A DNA stretch of 64,000 nt from Eretmocerus hayati (GCA_029851415.1 CM056742.1:114454246-114518245); one strand, 5' to 3'. Shown: positions 11,100 through 22,611, counted from the first letter of the stretch. Made by a program: numbers and translations. Notes: generated by a model from the letters alone, not told the origin.

Positions 11100-12112
11100 T
11101 CAAATTTCCAAAATTCCATCTTGTGAGAATCTTTAAAAATCATATTTTGATGTGAAATGTTGTGTTCTTTCAGTAAAAAATGGTCCTCAATTTTGTTTTC
11201 GGATTCTACACCGTTTCCTCTTCTTTCATTGATGTTTCCATCCTCCTCAATTTAGAGGAGGAGCTAGGCTGCTAAAACCAGTTCTATTAGGAGGACGAGG
11301 AAATTACTTCCAAAATGGACTCTTGGAAAATTCAATTTGATGCACTTTGATCAAAGTTACAACGTATTGTTGATGAAGCATGTGCTAATGAGGCAGACGC
11401 GAGTCTCGCACAAATTCCCCTTAGAACTTGCCCGGGTATTTTGAGAGCGGACGTATCATTACCATCGAAACCTTATAACTTTACTCTCAGTCTCAGTACA
11501 TCAAACTGACTTTGCTAAGGGCTAAATTCCATGGGAATTTCCTTAGCTGCGTGCAATAAAGTTGGTTCTAGGAGCCTAAATTCCTGTGTATGCACAGACT
11601 AACTCATTTTTGGAATTGAAGAAGGTGAGGATATCAATAAAATGTGAGAAAAGAACATCTTAGAACCAAAATGAAGTTGAGGGCTATTTTCTCTGAGAAA
11701 AGACAATACTCCACATCGGAATACGAATGTTTCAGATTTTCATAAATTGTGTTCTTGAGAAATTGGATTTCTTTCTGTTTTCCACTTTTCTATTCATTGT
11801 GGATGTGCTCACAGTGAAAGTTCATATCTGAGGTATATTTTGATAGATTCTTTGGAAACCTTTCGGATACGCGTATTCATATAATGCATCAAACTGGTGC
11901 TGCATGCATTGTACTGAGGTAAGATTGGTAGTTTTCTTTCGAACACTCCCACAAAAATATTTCTTGAAGGTACGGAATAATTTTTTTAGACCCCATAGGG
12001 AGTCGAAGGATCATTTTTTGGACCATATACTAGAATCGATGCGAAATGGCGACAATGCCATCTGAGACATATTGCAATTCACAGCCCGCTTTTGCGGGAG
12101 ACTACTCATATT
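11100..12112. mobile_element. Degenerate copy of the 13489-14915 foldback family
   Basis: Blocks run collinear with 13860-14915. One is the CAGTAAAAAATGGTCC-like segment at 11174 (compare 13911). Another is the AAAATGGACTC...AAATTCAATTTGATGCA segment at 11315-11345 (compare 14076-14110). The third is the right end GACCCCATAGGGAG...GACTACTCAT at 11990-12112 (compare 14800-14916). It is strongly decayed; the left end could not be placed. Confidence 0.5.
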
Positions 12113-13488
12113 CTTTATCCGCAATGTGATCATTTCCTTTATTGTCCTTGAAACTGTACGGTAATCACATCGGAATCGCTATTTGAACAAATCTCCGCAC
12201 TCAAATTTAGTCCCAACAAACCGCGAGTTCATCCGATTTTATATTAATTTGTGATCTCTTGTGAAAACTGTTACGAACACTGATATTCAGGTTGGATTGT
12301 TGGGCGACAATTTTTTCTTTCATCTGCATAGGTACATATTCATCTTTCAAGAATGTCTTATTGATGCGAGATCCGTGGATGATAAATCACTTTCATCATT
12401 CACTTTCGCCAAAACGCATCGAAAGTCAAAATTCGAAAATCTAGGTACAGTCATTCAACTTTGCCTGCAAGCTTTGTAGGCGAAGCGCACTTTGCCTGCA
12501 CGAGAGCAGGTTTGCCTAAGCGATTCGCAGGTTGCCTGCATTTCGGACTTTGCCGGCAACATATATACGCCGGTCGATGTTGCAAGCGCGAGCGCGAGCG
12601 CTTGGTCGCGCCGATGAAAGCGATCCGCAGAGTCCGGAATTGATTCCCTCCGCATCAGTGATATGCGGTGACGGCGAGGAAGACGGTGGTGGCGGGCCGA
12701 CGCGTGACTTTGCTTTGCTTCGCTCTCTGCCGAGATGTTATATGCTTGCACTGCTAGCGCTCGCTCTCGAAATATCAAACTGCAGCTAGCGGCCGCCACC
12801 GTGTTGATCTGTGTTCTGCATATGTGTTTACTCGAGCTTATACTGCATCAGTGCAGGTTGCTGGGAGCCATGCGTAGGGCTGCAGGCCGTGTGAACATCG
12901 ACAGCAAAAGCGAGAGAGCAAGTTGATGTATCCATCCCACTGCTTATTATCGCCATCGCACACACTCATTGTTCTCGCAGTAAACGCTATACCATATTTG
13001 CCCATGCCATGAATTCATTCGATATCGAACAGTGGTGGCGGCCACTGCACAGTTCGATCCGTTCCGCCAATGGCAGCGAGTTTTCTCGCGCTCCTGTTCC
13101 GCGTAGAGGCCCACAGCTCGTGAGATGTACCGGCCAGTAAGTAGAGAATTGTAAGGTACCTGTTCGGGCGTCTGTAAGAATCTCAGCTTTCATAATGTAT
13201 GTGACGAGTAAGCGCCATATCTAGATATACTAGACTATTAGCTTCGCATGAGAGTTGTGTACGCACGTATCTGTATGTAGAATTGAAATCCCGCCGTTCA
13301 ACTTGCGACGAGACTTGCGACGTTGCTACCTGACCACGCGAATTATATATCACGTTTGCCCCTTCTTTTTGTGATTCTGTATTGAAGACCACGATGGTAT
13401 AAATATGCCCTCTGCATCGTCAGGGAAATAGATACCATGTAGGTCTCAACAAAAGTGTCAGTTCACGATTCATGTGAAATATGTATGT
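12113..13488. other. Non-repetitive, GC-richer stretch with a promoter-like segment
   Basis: The first 340 bases are AT-rich and featureless. From 12460 to 13390 the sequence is distinctly GC-richer than its surroundings. I could not assign a protein: frames on both strands (12455-12799 minus, 12532-12789 plus) overlap each other and are arginine/serine-rich artefacts of GC content. It may be host 5'-flanking or untranslated sequence. Confidence 0.4.
12459..12573 (+). promoter_or_regulatory. Candidate promoter: five TTTGCCTGCA-like repeats before a TATA-like site
   Basis: The decamer TTTGCCTGCA or a close variant occurs near 12461, 12490, 12511 (TTTGCCTAAG), 12532 (TTGCCTGCAT) and 12550 (TTTGCCGGCA), spaced about 18-29 bp. 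ATATATACG follows at about 12563, then a CpG-rich segment with GCGCGAGCGCGAGCG near 12587. A spaced direct-repeat cluster ending at a TATA-like box looks like a regulatory module, but no downstream gene was identified, so the role is inferred. Confidence 0.35.
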
Positions 13489-14915
13489 GAGTAGTTCCGC
13501 GCGAAACAGACCTACAAAAAAGGGTCATGTCTTAAATTTTTTTCTTGATTTTTTTATTCGATTCTATGGTACGGAATATGAACTTTTCACTACCTATGGG
13601 GCAAATTTTCCAGGTACCTTCGACGTACATGACTTTGTTCTTTTGAGTTATTTTCAACAAAAAAGTTGGGGAATTTTTTTCAATAAAATGAATTTTTCTC
13701 AAATTCGTTCAAAGATACAGAGATGCGGTTTGCGGCATCCGAAAGGTCTTTAAAAAACCTATTGAAATCGGTCTTGTGAAGTTGATTTTGATGTCTTGGG
13801 TGATTTTATCGGGCAAAAGAGTGAAATACATAGAAGATTAAATTTCTCGAAAACCCAATTTTTGAAAATTCTAAACATTTGACATTTAATGTAAAATTTT
13901 GTGTTTTTTCAGGAAAAAATAGTCCCGAATTCCTTTCCCGCGTTCTAACGCCTACTTCTGCCAATTGACACAAATCCATTTTCCAGGCTTTTGGAAATCG
14001 TCTGTTTTCTGCGCATGCGCGGGATTTCGGATCCTTTAAAACCAATTCCATTGGGAAGTCAAGAAAATTTCCTTCAAAATGACCACCTGCCGAAGTCAAT
14101 TCCATGCATTTGAGCCAGAGTTGCAACTTTCAAAAGACCACTGAATCTTGATAGTTCCTCAGAGGTGGGTCGGAGGTACTGGAGACAGCAGTAAGGAGAA
14201 TCCACGTCTACCCCCGTTCAATGGCGTCCATCGACGTGTCGCACTTGAGCTGGCGGCTCATCTTTTATACGTTGTAGATTCGGTTCAAATGCATGAAATT
14301 GACTTCGGCAAGTAGTCATTTTGAAGGAAATGTTCTTGGCTTTGCAATGGAATTAGTTTCAAGGATCCAAATTCCCGCACATGCGCAGAAAACAGACGAT
14401 TTCCAAAAGCCTGGAAAATGGATTTGTGATAATTGGCAAAAATAGGTGTTGGAACGCAAAAAAGGAATCCGGGACTACTTTTTTCTGGAAGAAAACGAAA
14501 TTCTACATAAAATATCAGATTTTCAAAATTTTAAAAAACTGGATTTTCGAGAAATTTAATCTTCTATGTTTTTCACTCTTTTGCCCGATAAAATCACCCA
14601 AGACATCAAAATCAACTTTACGAGATTGATTTCGATAGGTTTTCCAAAGACCTTTCGAATGCCGCAAACCGCATCTCGGTATCTCTGAACGAACTCGAGA
14701 AAAATTCATTTTATTGAAAAAAATACCCTTATTTTTTTGTTGAAAATAATTCAAAAGGATAAAGTAATGTACGTTGAAGGTACCTGGAAATTTTTTTGGG
14801 GCCCCATGGGTATTAAAAGGTTCATATTTTGTACCATAAAATCGAATAAGAAAGTCAAGAAAAAAAATTTAAGACATGACCCTTTTTCGTAGGTCTATTT
14901 CGCGCGGAACTACTC
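13489..14915. mobile_element. Foldback element with 0.6-kb arms, TIR GAGTAGTTCCGCGCG
   Basis: A near-continuous palindrome centred at about 14,202. The left arm begins GAGTAGTTCCGCGCGAAA (13489) and the right arm ends in its complement CGCGCGGAACTACTC (14915). Complementarity runs through most of both arms, including GCATGCGC (near 14016 and 14379) and TCCTTCAAAATGACCA near 14071. Only about 140 bp near 14,140-14,280 is unpaired. It is non-coding; frames such as 13806-14126 and 14381-14629 are mirror images of each other. Related ends occur at 58799-60950. Confidence 0.8.
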
Positions 14916-15430
14916 ATGGACTAGCGGAACCTGCCTCGCTCGCTGACACTTGCTACGCCTAAGAGTTTTTGGGAGACAGTTTCAACAATCCAATCGTGAA
15001 TTCTTTGAGTGAAGAACTTCGTTTGTGGAATTCAAACAAATGACAAGTCTTTGATGGAAAGATTAAACTCACAATTTCAATCAGCATTGAGTATCCCCGA
15101 ACTAACCATGGAAATGCGCACAGTAATCGTGAAGTGCTTCAGTCATGCAAAATTACCGTCTATCAAATTCTTTATTCATTGCAAAAGTATGAAAATTCAG
15201 TCATTTTGGTTGACTAATTAACAAGGTTTCCAATACAACGAATATAATAGATAATGTATCAATAAAGCAAGCTCTGACGTTACCAATCTTAACAGATGCA
15301 ATAAAGACTTCACGCAAAAAAAAAACACATATTCGTAAACTATGTGAATAATCAACTTCATATGTTTTCAATAGAGAAACATGACCCTGTAAACGCAGAG
15401 AGTGATAGCCTAATTTATTTCCCAGACCCA
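14916..15430. other. No feature recognised
   Basis: AT-rich sequence between the foldback and the satellite. A 70-codon frame at 15009-15221 is unrecognised. An A-tract lies near 15317. Confidence 0.4.
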
Positions 15431-16883
15431 CTTTGCTCTTTCATTATTTCATTGCATTCATTCACCACATTCATTCATTACACTGCTGCACTACTTTACT
15501 TTCTCATCACATCATCATCATCATCATCGTCATCATGACCATCATCATTGACACGTCGATTCATAGTCAATTCACTTCATTTATATCATTCTTCATTTAT
15601 ACTATCTCATTTTCTTTCCTACTCTTTCTTCATCTCTTTTACTCCTCTTCTATTCCATCTTCCTTCATTCAATCTCATCATCTCTCATACCAATTTCTAC
15701 TTTACCGCTATCTCATCTCCTTTTCTACATCATTCTCACCATCTCATCGCATTCATCATAAATCTGCCAATGATCGCCTACTTGGAGGCGAATTCTTGCA
15801 CGCAGGTAAGCCGCCTTCGGGTGCAGAGGTTGCACCCGAATTAACTGCCAAGTAGGAGGGTGAGTCGATTCCTTCTATCACACTCTAATTCATAACTACA
15901 ATCATCCATTCATTTTACACATCACAAACTATTTCGTCATTCATTGCATGTTTTATCTCATTCCTATTCCATATTGCATTCCATACTCTTCATTTATACC
16001 ATCTCATTTCCTTTCCTACTTTTTCTTCATCTCTTCCACTCTTCTTCTATTCCATCTTACCTTCATTCGATCTCACCATCTCTCTTATCAATTTCTACTT
16101 CACCACCATCTCATCTCCTTTCCTACATCATCCTCACCACCTCATCGCATTCACCATAAATCAGCCAATGATCGCCTACTTGGAGGCGAACTCTTGCACG
16201 CAGGTAAGTCGCCTTCGGGTGCAGAGGTCGCGTCCGAATTAACTGCCAAGTAGGAGGGTGAGGCAATCATACCTTCTATCTTACTCTAATTCATAATTAT
16301 AATCATCCATTTATTTCACACATTACAAACTAGTTCGTCATTCATTGCATGTTTCATCTCATTCCTATTTCATATTTCATTCCATACTCTTCATTTATAC
16401 CGTCTCATTTCCTTCCCCACTTTTTCTTCATCTCTTTCACTCCTCTTCTATTCCATCTTCCTTTATTCAATCTCATCATCTCTCATGCCAATTTCTACTT
16501 TACAAGCATCTCATCTCCTTTTCTACATCATTCTCACCACCTCATCGCAGTCATCATAAATCCGCCAATGATCGCCTACTTGTAGGCAGATTCTGGCACG
16601 CAGGTAAGCCGCCTCCGGGTGCAGAGCTTGCGTCCAAATTCACATCCAAGTAGGAGGGTGAGGCAATCATTCCTTCTCTTACACTCTAATTCACAATTAC
16701 AATCATCCATTCATTTCACACATCACAAATTATTTTGTCATTCATTGCATGTTTCATCTCATTCCTATTTCATATTTCATTCCATACTCTTCATTCATAC
16801 CATCTCCTTTCCTTTCCTACTTCTTATTCATCGCTCCCCCTTCTCTTCTTTCATTCTATCTCACCTCCATTCAATCTCATCAT
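15431..16883. repeat. Pyrimidine-rich satellite, about 0.4-kb units, left block
   Basis: Three tandem units carry a conserved core of about 80 bp at 15777-15856, 16175-16254 and 16575-16654 (period about 398-400 bp) embedded in TC/CATC-rich spacer. Each core opens with CCTACTTGG (CCTACTTGT in unit 3) and closes with CCAAGTAGG, so it can form a stem; in between is GCACGCAGGTAAG and a GGTGCAGAGG element. A short (ATC)n run precedes it at 15508-15535. Long plus-strand frames rich in Ser/Leu/Phe/His come from pyrimidine composition and are not genes. Confidence 0.85.
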
Positions 16884-19501
16884 ACCCCTGTGAACCTGGC
16901 CCGCCAAATTGGGCCAAAATATGCTTGTGGTAGGCCGGAATTTGCTGAATTTGCTTGTCCAAGTCTCGAATTTTGGGCCGGCTGCGTTTTTGAGTTACGA
17001 GCCCTCAAAGTAGCCCAATTCCACCCCCCACTCCTCCCTCCGTTTACTTACAGAAGTGCCCAGATCTTCGCGAATTTAGCTGCTGGAGGGACGCACGCGG
17101 GCTCAAATTGAAGCTTGAATTTTGGGCCACCACAAGCAATTATAAAAAAATCGAAGTAATTACGTTGAAGAACCAAAAAACTGCTCGCACTGTCCCCGTG
17201 TATAAGCATACGGGCGGGTGGTCGGCGGAGAGGGGACAGTCGAGGGAGAAGAGGAGAAGCCCCGCGCAGACGCATCATCGTTCAAATTCCAAAAAACTTG
17301 TCTGCTGCGCTGATGATGTGCATCTGATCGTCGTCGTCGTTCATCACGCTGTGTTTACACCGGTACCGAGGTCGACGAGCACCCTGGGCACTGGCCCTGG
17401 ACTCTCGCTGCTCTTTGGATGAATGCGTGTGTTACAGGGAGAAGCTGCGCGTGTCATCCTGGACGACGTCGCCAACATGTGCTGTGTGCCTGTGCACCAC
17501 GACGCCCGGGGCTCCACGCCCGACCTGGTGCACCGGCGGTGGTCTATGTAGATTGAGCATATAAGATTCAATGCAAAGGCCTGGGAGCTTCAGAGTCCAA
17601 TTCTTATCTTTTCGATATTGCGAAATTGTCATCCAAGTTCCCTGGTGTTAGAGCTCTGTTGCATACTCTTCCAAACAAGGAGGCAGGAATTCCATCACTT
17701 AAACCTGCCATCTCATCATGCATCAATAGCATTTCAATGAAAAGAATAACCCACCACTTGATCGTTCAATCAGTTTGAAGTGTAATATTAGTGATGCAAA
17801 ACTTGAGTGACTCAATATTTTCAGAAGCGCTTTGACTCCTACAATTTCCAAGATGAAGATCTGTTTGGAGTTTCGTCAAAGCTTGAAAATGAGAACTTGT
17901 CATTGTTAGTGTAGGGATAAGATCATCCTGCCAAATTTGGATGTTCTGATATTCTTTAGTTCAATTCTACAGTAAACGCTATATCATTTCACTCACAGTT
18001 CTCATTTGAATGTCTCATCTATCATTTTGTAAACTAATATCCGAGTCTACACATGACCAACACTTCAAAATCTTTTCACCTAGCACCGATTGCCTAGAAG
18101 TCTTGCATGTGTACTAACAGTGTTGCAATGAAAAGACCTCAAAGCATTAATAGCACCAGATAGAAGTCAATGAATCTAAGTTGATGTCACTATTCTATCC
18201 GTTCCACTCTCAAAGTCAAGGGTAGAGTATTTCTTCACCAATTCCAAAAGAAAACTATTTAAACAGTGTGGGTATGGACAATTCAATTTAGACTTTGCAT
18301 GATTCAAACATGAGATATGTAATTAGCCATAAATGATTGGCAGTACTTTGAATGGTCACTAGCACAATATGTGATTTTTGATTGTGCCTCTATTCTCACT
18401 GGAGAGGCTCTGAGTTGACCAAGTTCAGCACGTCATAGAACTGAATAAGCTGCAAGCCCTGCGCTTGTATAGTGCTGAGATTCCACTGATGTGAAATAAT
18501 TACTGTAGGAACTTCAATCGCATGAAAAAGCATAAGATCAGTTTATACCATACAATGTCTTCCAAGAATAAATGAGACAAGAGAACCATGAATCAAAATA
18601 GTAAGACTCAATTTCAATTCATGATGATCAACTCAATGTACAAAAACTTAACACATTTAGAGTCAAGGGAGAATAGTTTTTCGGGTCCACATAATCCTAA
18701 AACTATTGTATAAAAATGTCTTGGCCTCAAAGTATTGCTGAAAAAAAGGATATAAGGCACATTCGCAATCACGGTACTTTTGTCTAGTCCGATTCCAACG
18801 AGAATGTGAAAAGACGTAACTTGATAGAGGACTGGGCAAGAAGACCACCACAGGTGCACCAGGTCGGGCGTGGAGCCCCGGGCGTCGTGGTGCACAGGCA
18901 CACAGCACATGTTGGCGACGTCGTCCAGGATGACACGCAGCTTCTCCCTGTAACACACGCATTCGTCCAAAGAGCAGCGAGAGTCCAGGACCAGTGCCCA
19001 GGGTGCTCGTCGACCTCGGTACCGGTGTAAACACAGCGTGATGAACGACGACGACGATCAGATGCACATCATCAGCGCAGCAGACAAGTTTTTTGAAATT
19101 TGAACGATGATGCGTCTGCGCGGGGCTTCTCCTTTTCTCCCTCGACTGTCCCCTCTCCGCCGACCACCCGCCCGTATGCTTATACACGGGGACAGTGCGA
19201 GCAGTTTTTTGGTACTTCAACGTAATTACTTCGATTTTTTTATAATTGCTTGTGGTGGCCCAAAATTCAAGCTTCAATTTGAGCCCGCGTGCGTCCCTCC
19301 AGCAGCTAAATTCGCGAAGATCTGGGCACTTCTGTAAGTGTACGGAGGGAGGAGTGGGGGGTGGAATTGGGCTACTTTGAGGGCTCGTAACTCAAAAACG
19401 CAGCCGGCCCAAAATTCGAGACTTGAACAAGCAAATTCAGCAAATTCCGGCCTACCACAAGCATATTTTGGCCCAATTTGGCGGGCCAGGTTCACAGGGG
19501 T
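16884..19501. mobile_element. Long-TIR, MULE-like element with 9-bp target duplication
   Basis: Terminal inverted repeats of about 660 bp (16884-17545 and 18841-19501) begin ACCCCTGTGAACCTGGCC and end in its complement. The element sits in the satellite and is flanked by the perfect 9-bp duplication TCTCATCAT (16875-16883 and 19502-19510). The related satellite spacer at about 19898 shows the same sequence uninterrupted, an empty-site homologue. A 9-bp duplication with long TIRs fits Mutator-like elements; no transposase is present, so it is non-autonomous. The GC-rich inner part of the arms holds an open frame (see 18833-18970). The AT-rich middle 17546-18840 has no recognised gene. Confidence 0.8.
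18833..18970 (-). other. Protein-like GC-rich segment inside the MULE-like arm (possible captured host exon)
   Basis: On the minus strand this segment reads MDECVCYREKLRVILDDVAN and continues with CCVPVHHDARG and STPDLVHLWW. The same DNA is present in the left arm, about 17421-17545 on the plus strand, but there a 2-bp insertion (CTGCGCGTGTC versus CTGCGTGTC) shifts the frame. It differs from its surroundings by high GC and protein-like composition. Mutator-like elements are known to carry host gene pieces. I do not recognise the protein, and chance coding in GC-rich DNA is an alternative. Confidence 0.3.
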
Positions 19502-20110
19502 TCTCATCATCTTTTATACCATTCTTTACTTTACCGCCATCTCGTCTCCTTTCTACATCTTTCTCATCACCTCATCACATTCAACATAAATTCGCCAATG
19601 ATCGCCTACTTGGAGGCGATTTCTTGCACGCTGGTGAGTCGCCTCCGGGTGCAGAGGTTGCGTCCAAATTCACTCCCAAGTAGGAGGATGAGGCGGTTCC
19701 TCCTATTACACTCTAACTCATAATCACAATCATTCATCCATTTCACACATCACAAACTATTCCTTCATTCATTGCATGTTTCATCTCATTCCTATTCCTT
19801 ATTTCATTCTATACTCTTCATTCATACCATCTCTTTCCCTCTTCTACTTTTTATTCATCTGTTTCCCTTTTCTTCTCTTATTCTATCTTACCTTCATTCA
19901 ATCTCATCATCTTTCATATCATTTTCTACTCATCATTCTCATACCATCTCATTTTCCTGCCTACTTCTTCTTCATCTCTTTCCCTCCACTTCGTTCATCA
20001 TCATCATCAACGTCATTATCTTCATCATCTTCACCATCTTCATCATCTCCATCATCATCATCATCATCATCATCGTCATCATCATCCATTCTCTTATCCA
20101 TCACATTCCA
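19502..20110. repeat. Pyrimidine-rich satellite, right block, ending in a (CAT)n microsatellite
   Basis: This continues the satellite after the MULE-like insertion. The fourth core lies at 19605-19684, with CCTACTTGG and CCAAGTAGG closing the dyad. Subtracting the 2,618-bp insertion and its 9-bp duplication gives about 400 bp from core 3, so the units were in register before the insertion. From about 19,998 to 20,090 it degenerates into a TCATCA microsatellite. Confidence 0.8.
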
Positions 20111-20135
20111 TCCACGGACAGAGACGGAGGGACCC

Positions 20136-20240
20136 AAGCTTCCATCGTTGGATCAATCTGTTTTCTACACTTGCAACATCATAATACTTATGTATGGTGA
20201 GCAAGTGTAGAAAACGGTACGAATTCAACGATGGCTCGAA
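20136..20240. repeat. Hairpin-forming inverted repeat
   Basis: GTTTTCTACACTTGC (left, near 20160) pairs with GCAAGTGTAGAAAAC (right, near 20202), and outer CCATCGTTG pairs with CAACGATGG (ending about 20234). About 25 bp of loop separates them. It lies immediately after the satellite and may be a small MITE. Confidence 0.6.
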
Positions 20241-20459
20241 GCAAAAGTTCAACAGACAGACTTTTACCGGAAACTCACATCAATTCGAGTCAGACAAATA
20301 CAGCGGTACCCACAAAACGCCTGGAAACATTGCAGTAGCCCGTATTCCTGCGCCTGACGCCATACGAAAGTAAGGTGAGCGGGAGCTTCAAAAGAGAATA
20401 CGGTGCGAAAACATAATAACATGGCAAGGGTGCAACGAACAGACTTTGGACATTTCTAC

Positions 20460-21050
20460 AATATGAATTTTTTGGAAGAGGTAAGAAATCTAAGAACAAA
20501 AAATACCGTGATATAAAATTATGGAATTAATAGATAAAGAATAAAAAGGGGGAAAAATCCATGGAGAAAACAGGTGAAACAAGACAGGTCGAATGGAACA
20601 AATAAAATCCAAAGTGGTAAGAAATCTAAAAACGGAAAAAACCGCGATAATCAAGTTATGAAATAAAGTCGATACAAACATCAAAAGAGTTAAAATCCAT
20701 AAAACAGGTAAAATGGAACGGATGTAATAAAACGAGTAAAATAGACCCCAAGTAAAATTGGGAAAAAAAATCTAGGGGAAAAGGGTAAATAATGGCCATG
20801 CTACGCGCAACTTTTGGTCAGGTCAGGTCACGTTAGGTTAGTGAAAATCTAGGGATAGTTCTCTCTAGAGAATAATCGAGTCAGTTTAGGTTAAAACAGT
20901 CTAGGGGAATATTCTATACTAACGGGTCAGGCCAGGTTAGGTTAAAACAGTTCTAGGGACATTTCCGCAGGGTAAGGTTAGTATCTAGAGGGAAAATCTA
21001 GTGATTCCGGACACCTAAAAGTCGTCACGCCTTTTAATATTATTTAATTC
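20460..21050. repeat. Short direct repeats and TTAGG/TCAGG-type motifs
   Basis: GGTAAGAAATCTAA recurs at about 20479 and 20615 with similar sequence after it. From 20816 to 20990 the run GGTCAGGTCAGGTCACG and repeated GTTAGGTTA segments appear, alternating with CTAGGGA-type words. TTAGG is the ancestral insect telomere repeat, and interstitial fragments of this kind are frequent in insect genomes. There is no coding signal here. Confidence 0.5.
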
Positions 21051-21329
21051 ATATTAGGGTGGGCCGAAAATGAACTTTTTTTAGATCGATACGCTTGGGG
21101 TCGGAAAACTTAGGTTTCGACCAGTAGATGTGAAAATTGTTTTGCTGGACGCTGGGAAATGAGATCTTCCGTCCGAGAAAGAGCCGTGGAGGTTTTTTTG
21201 AAATAACATGCGTTTAAATGGGAAACTGCATAATTTTTACATTTTTCTTCCTTGCTTAGCAGATAACTCTGACGCATCTCAACCTTTTCAGACGTACCTT
21301 AGCTCATTTTGGAGCTCTCTTTCAAAGAA

Positions 21330-22611
21330 TTTCAAAATAACCTAAGGTAGATTCGATTTTGACCAACTGGAGACGAGTTATCTTGATTTTTCCCAAGAGA
21401 GATTTTTATCGAAAATAACAAAAAAATTGCATTCTTGGCCTCATAAGGCTGACTGAGGGCATGAAGCTCCACGAAAACGAAGAGGCAGCACTTACACTAT
21501 GATATTTGGATGTTTTCTCTGTATTTACACTCACAAACGCCATTTCAAAGCCCATTCACTAGCCCGCGCAGAAAATCCAGCAATAATCCCGAAATTATCG
21601 AAAATCTTCCATCATATCCGGCCCTCCTCTTTTCTCATACGGGCTTGGGACCGTCGATGTCAGAGTTACTTTTTTTTTGTATTTTTCCAGTTTTTTTCAC
21701 ATTTTCTTCATTTTTCTCTTTTTCAGTACACAAATTGAGGCAAGCGAGTTCGTACGGATCAAGTGGCGCAATAATGGGACGCCACTGTCCATCATTCATA
21801 GAGACTTTTGTCGTGTTTGAAAATTGATCTCAATACTCCCTTCTCGATTTGATAATATCAGAGCTTGATATAGATGATTGAGCACGTAGTTTTTTTTTCA
21901 TTTGTTCAATGGTCGCCTTCAGCTAATGGACTGTTACAATCGGGGCGGATCTCATGGGTTCCACATTTCGTGGCGAGTTTTCAGATTCAGCCACTCACCC
22001 TGAAACTAATTCTCTCCGCATTTGCCCGGGAATCATGCCCGTGGAGCGAGGGAAAACTCCGGAAGGGAGAAAACCTGCTTCGAAGAGTTCGGTACATTTA
22101 TCATGCTACCCTTACGGTGCTCATGCCACATTTTGTAGGCATAAACACCGCAATTGTAACATTTCGTACCCCCCGCTCCGAGATGGGTGGTCACCCATCC
22201 AAGTACTAACCACGCCTAACGTTGCTTAACTTCGATGATCGGCCGTCTCGGTTCCGCCTCTCAGAGAATTGATGATACTTACATTCGATGAATAATAACA
22301 TCATCTGACGCGGTGAATAACGTTGAACGAACTGGTGAATCACGATGAATAACGCTCTCCGATTTTCGTCCTCTTGTGACATTAGTTGAAGTTCTTGTGC
22401 CTGTGCTATCAAATGGCGTATCTGAGTAGGAATACAGAGAAAACATCCAAATATTATAGTGTACGTGCTGCCCCTCCGTTTTTGTGGAGCTTCATGCCCT
22501 CAGTTAGCCTTATGAGGCCAAGAATGCAATTTCTTCGTTATTTTCGATAAAAATTCCTCTTGGGAAAAATAAAGATAACTCGTATCCAGTTGGTTAAAAT
22601 TAAATCTACTT
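21330..22611. repeat. Inverted repeat pair with 0.9-kb loop
   Basis: The left arm, about 21330-21533, matches the complement of 22424-22611. Examples are ATTTGGATGTTTTCTCTGTA near 21505 and its complement near 22432, and GGCCTCATAAGGCTGACTGA near 21438 and its near-complement near 22500. The right arm stops at 22611, just before the palindromic element 22615-24454. The left side continues further, so the right arm looks truncated there. The loop contains the 5S-like piece at 22165-22266. Confidence 0.7.
22165..22266 (-). ncRNA. 5S rRNA-derived sequence (SINE3-type fragment)
   Basis: The complement reads GATCATCGAAGTTAAGCAAC, then GTTAGGCGTGG and TTAGTACTTGGATGGGTGAC. This matches the internal control region (A box, intermediate element, C box) of 5S rRNA. 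Sequence beyond this, GAGCGGGGGGTACG on, does not follow 5S, and the 5' end is degenerate, so it is not a functional 5S gene. A 5S-headed retroposon (SINE3) or processed fragment is the best reading. Confidence 0.65.

Noticed and set aside
12455..12799. 114-codon minus-strand frame in the GC-rich island
   Set aside because: Overlapped by equally long frames on the plus strand; Arg/Ser/Ala-rich composition follows from GC content; no domain.
15777..19684. CRISPR-like or phage-like direct repeats
   Set aside because: Units are about 400 bp, in a eukaryotic pyrimidine-rich satellite, with no spacer/repeat size pattern of CRISPR.
15431..20210. Many long plus-strand frames of Ser/Phe/Leu/His in the satellite (for example 15433-15855, 19776-20210)
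   Set aside because: Produced by TC- and CATC-rich repeats without stops; they repeat in step with the satellite unit.
20816..20990. True telomere end or telomeric array
   Set aside because: Only a few degenerate TTAGG/TCAGG words, embedded in other sequence on both sides.
22165..22266. Functional 5S rRNA gene
   Set aside because: Only the internal control region is conserved; both flanks diverge from 5S.
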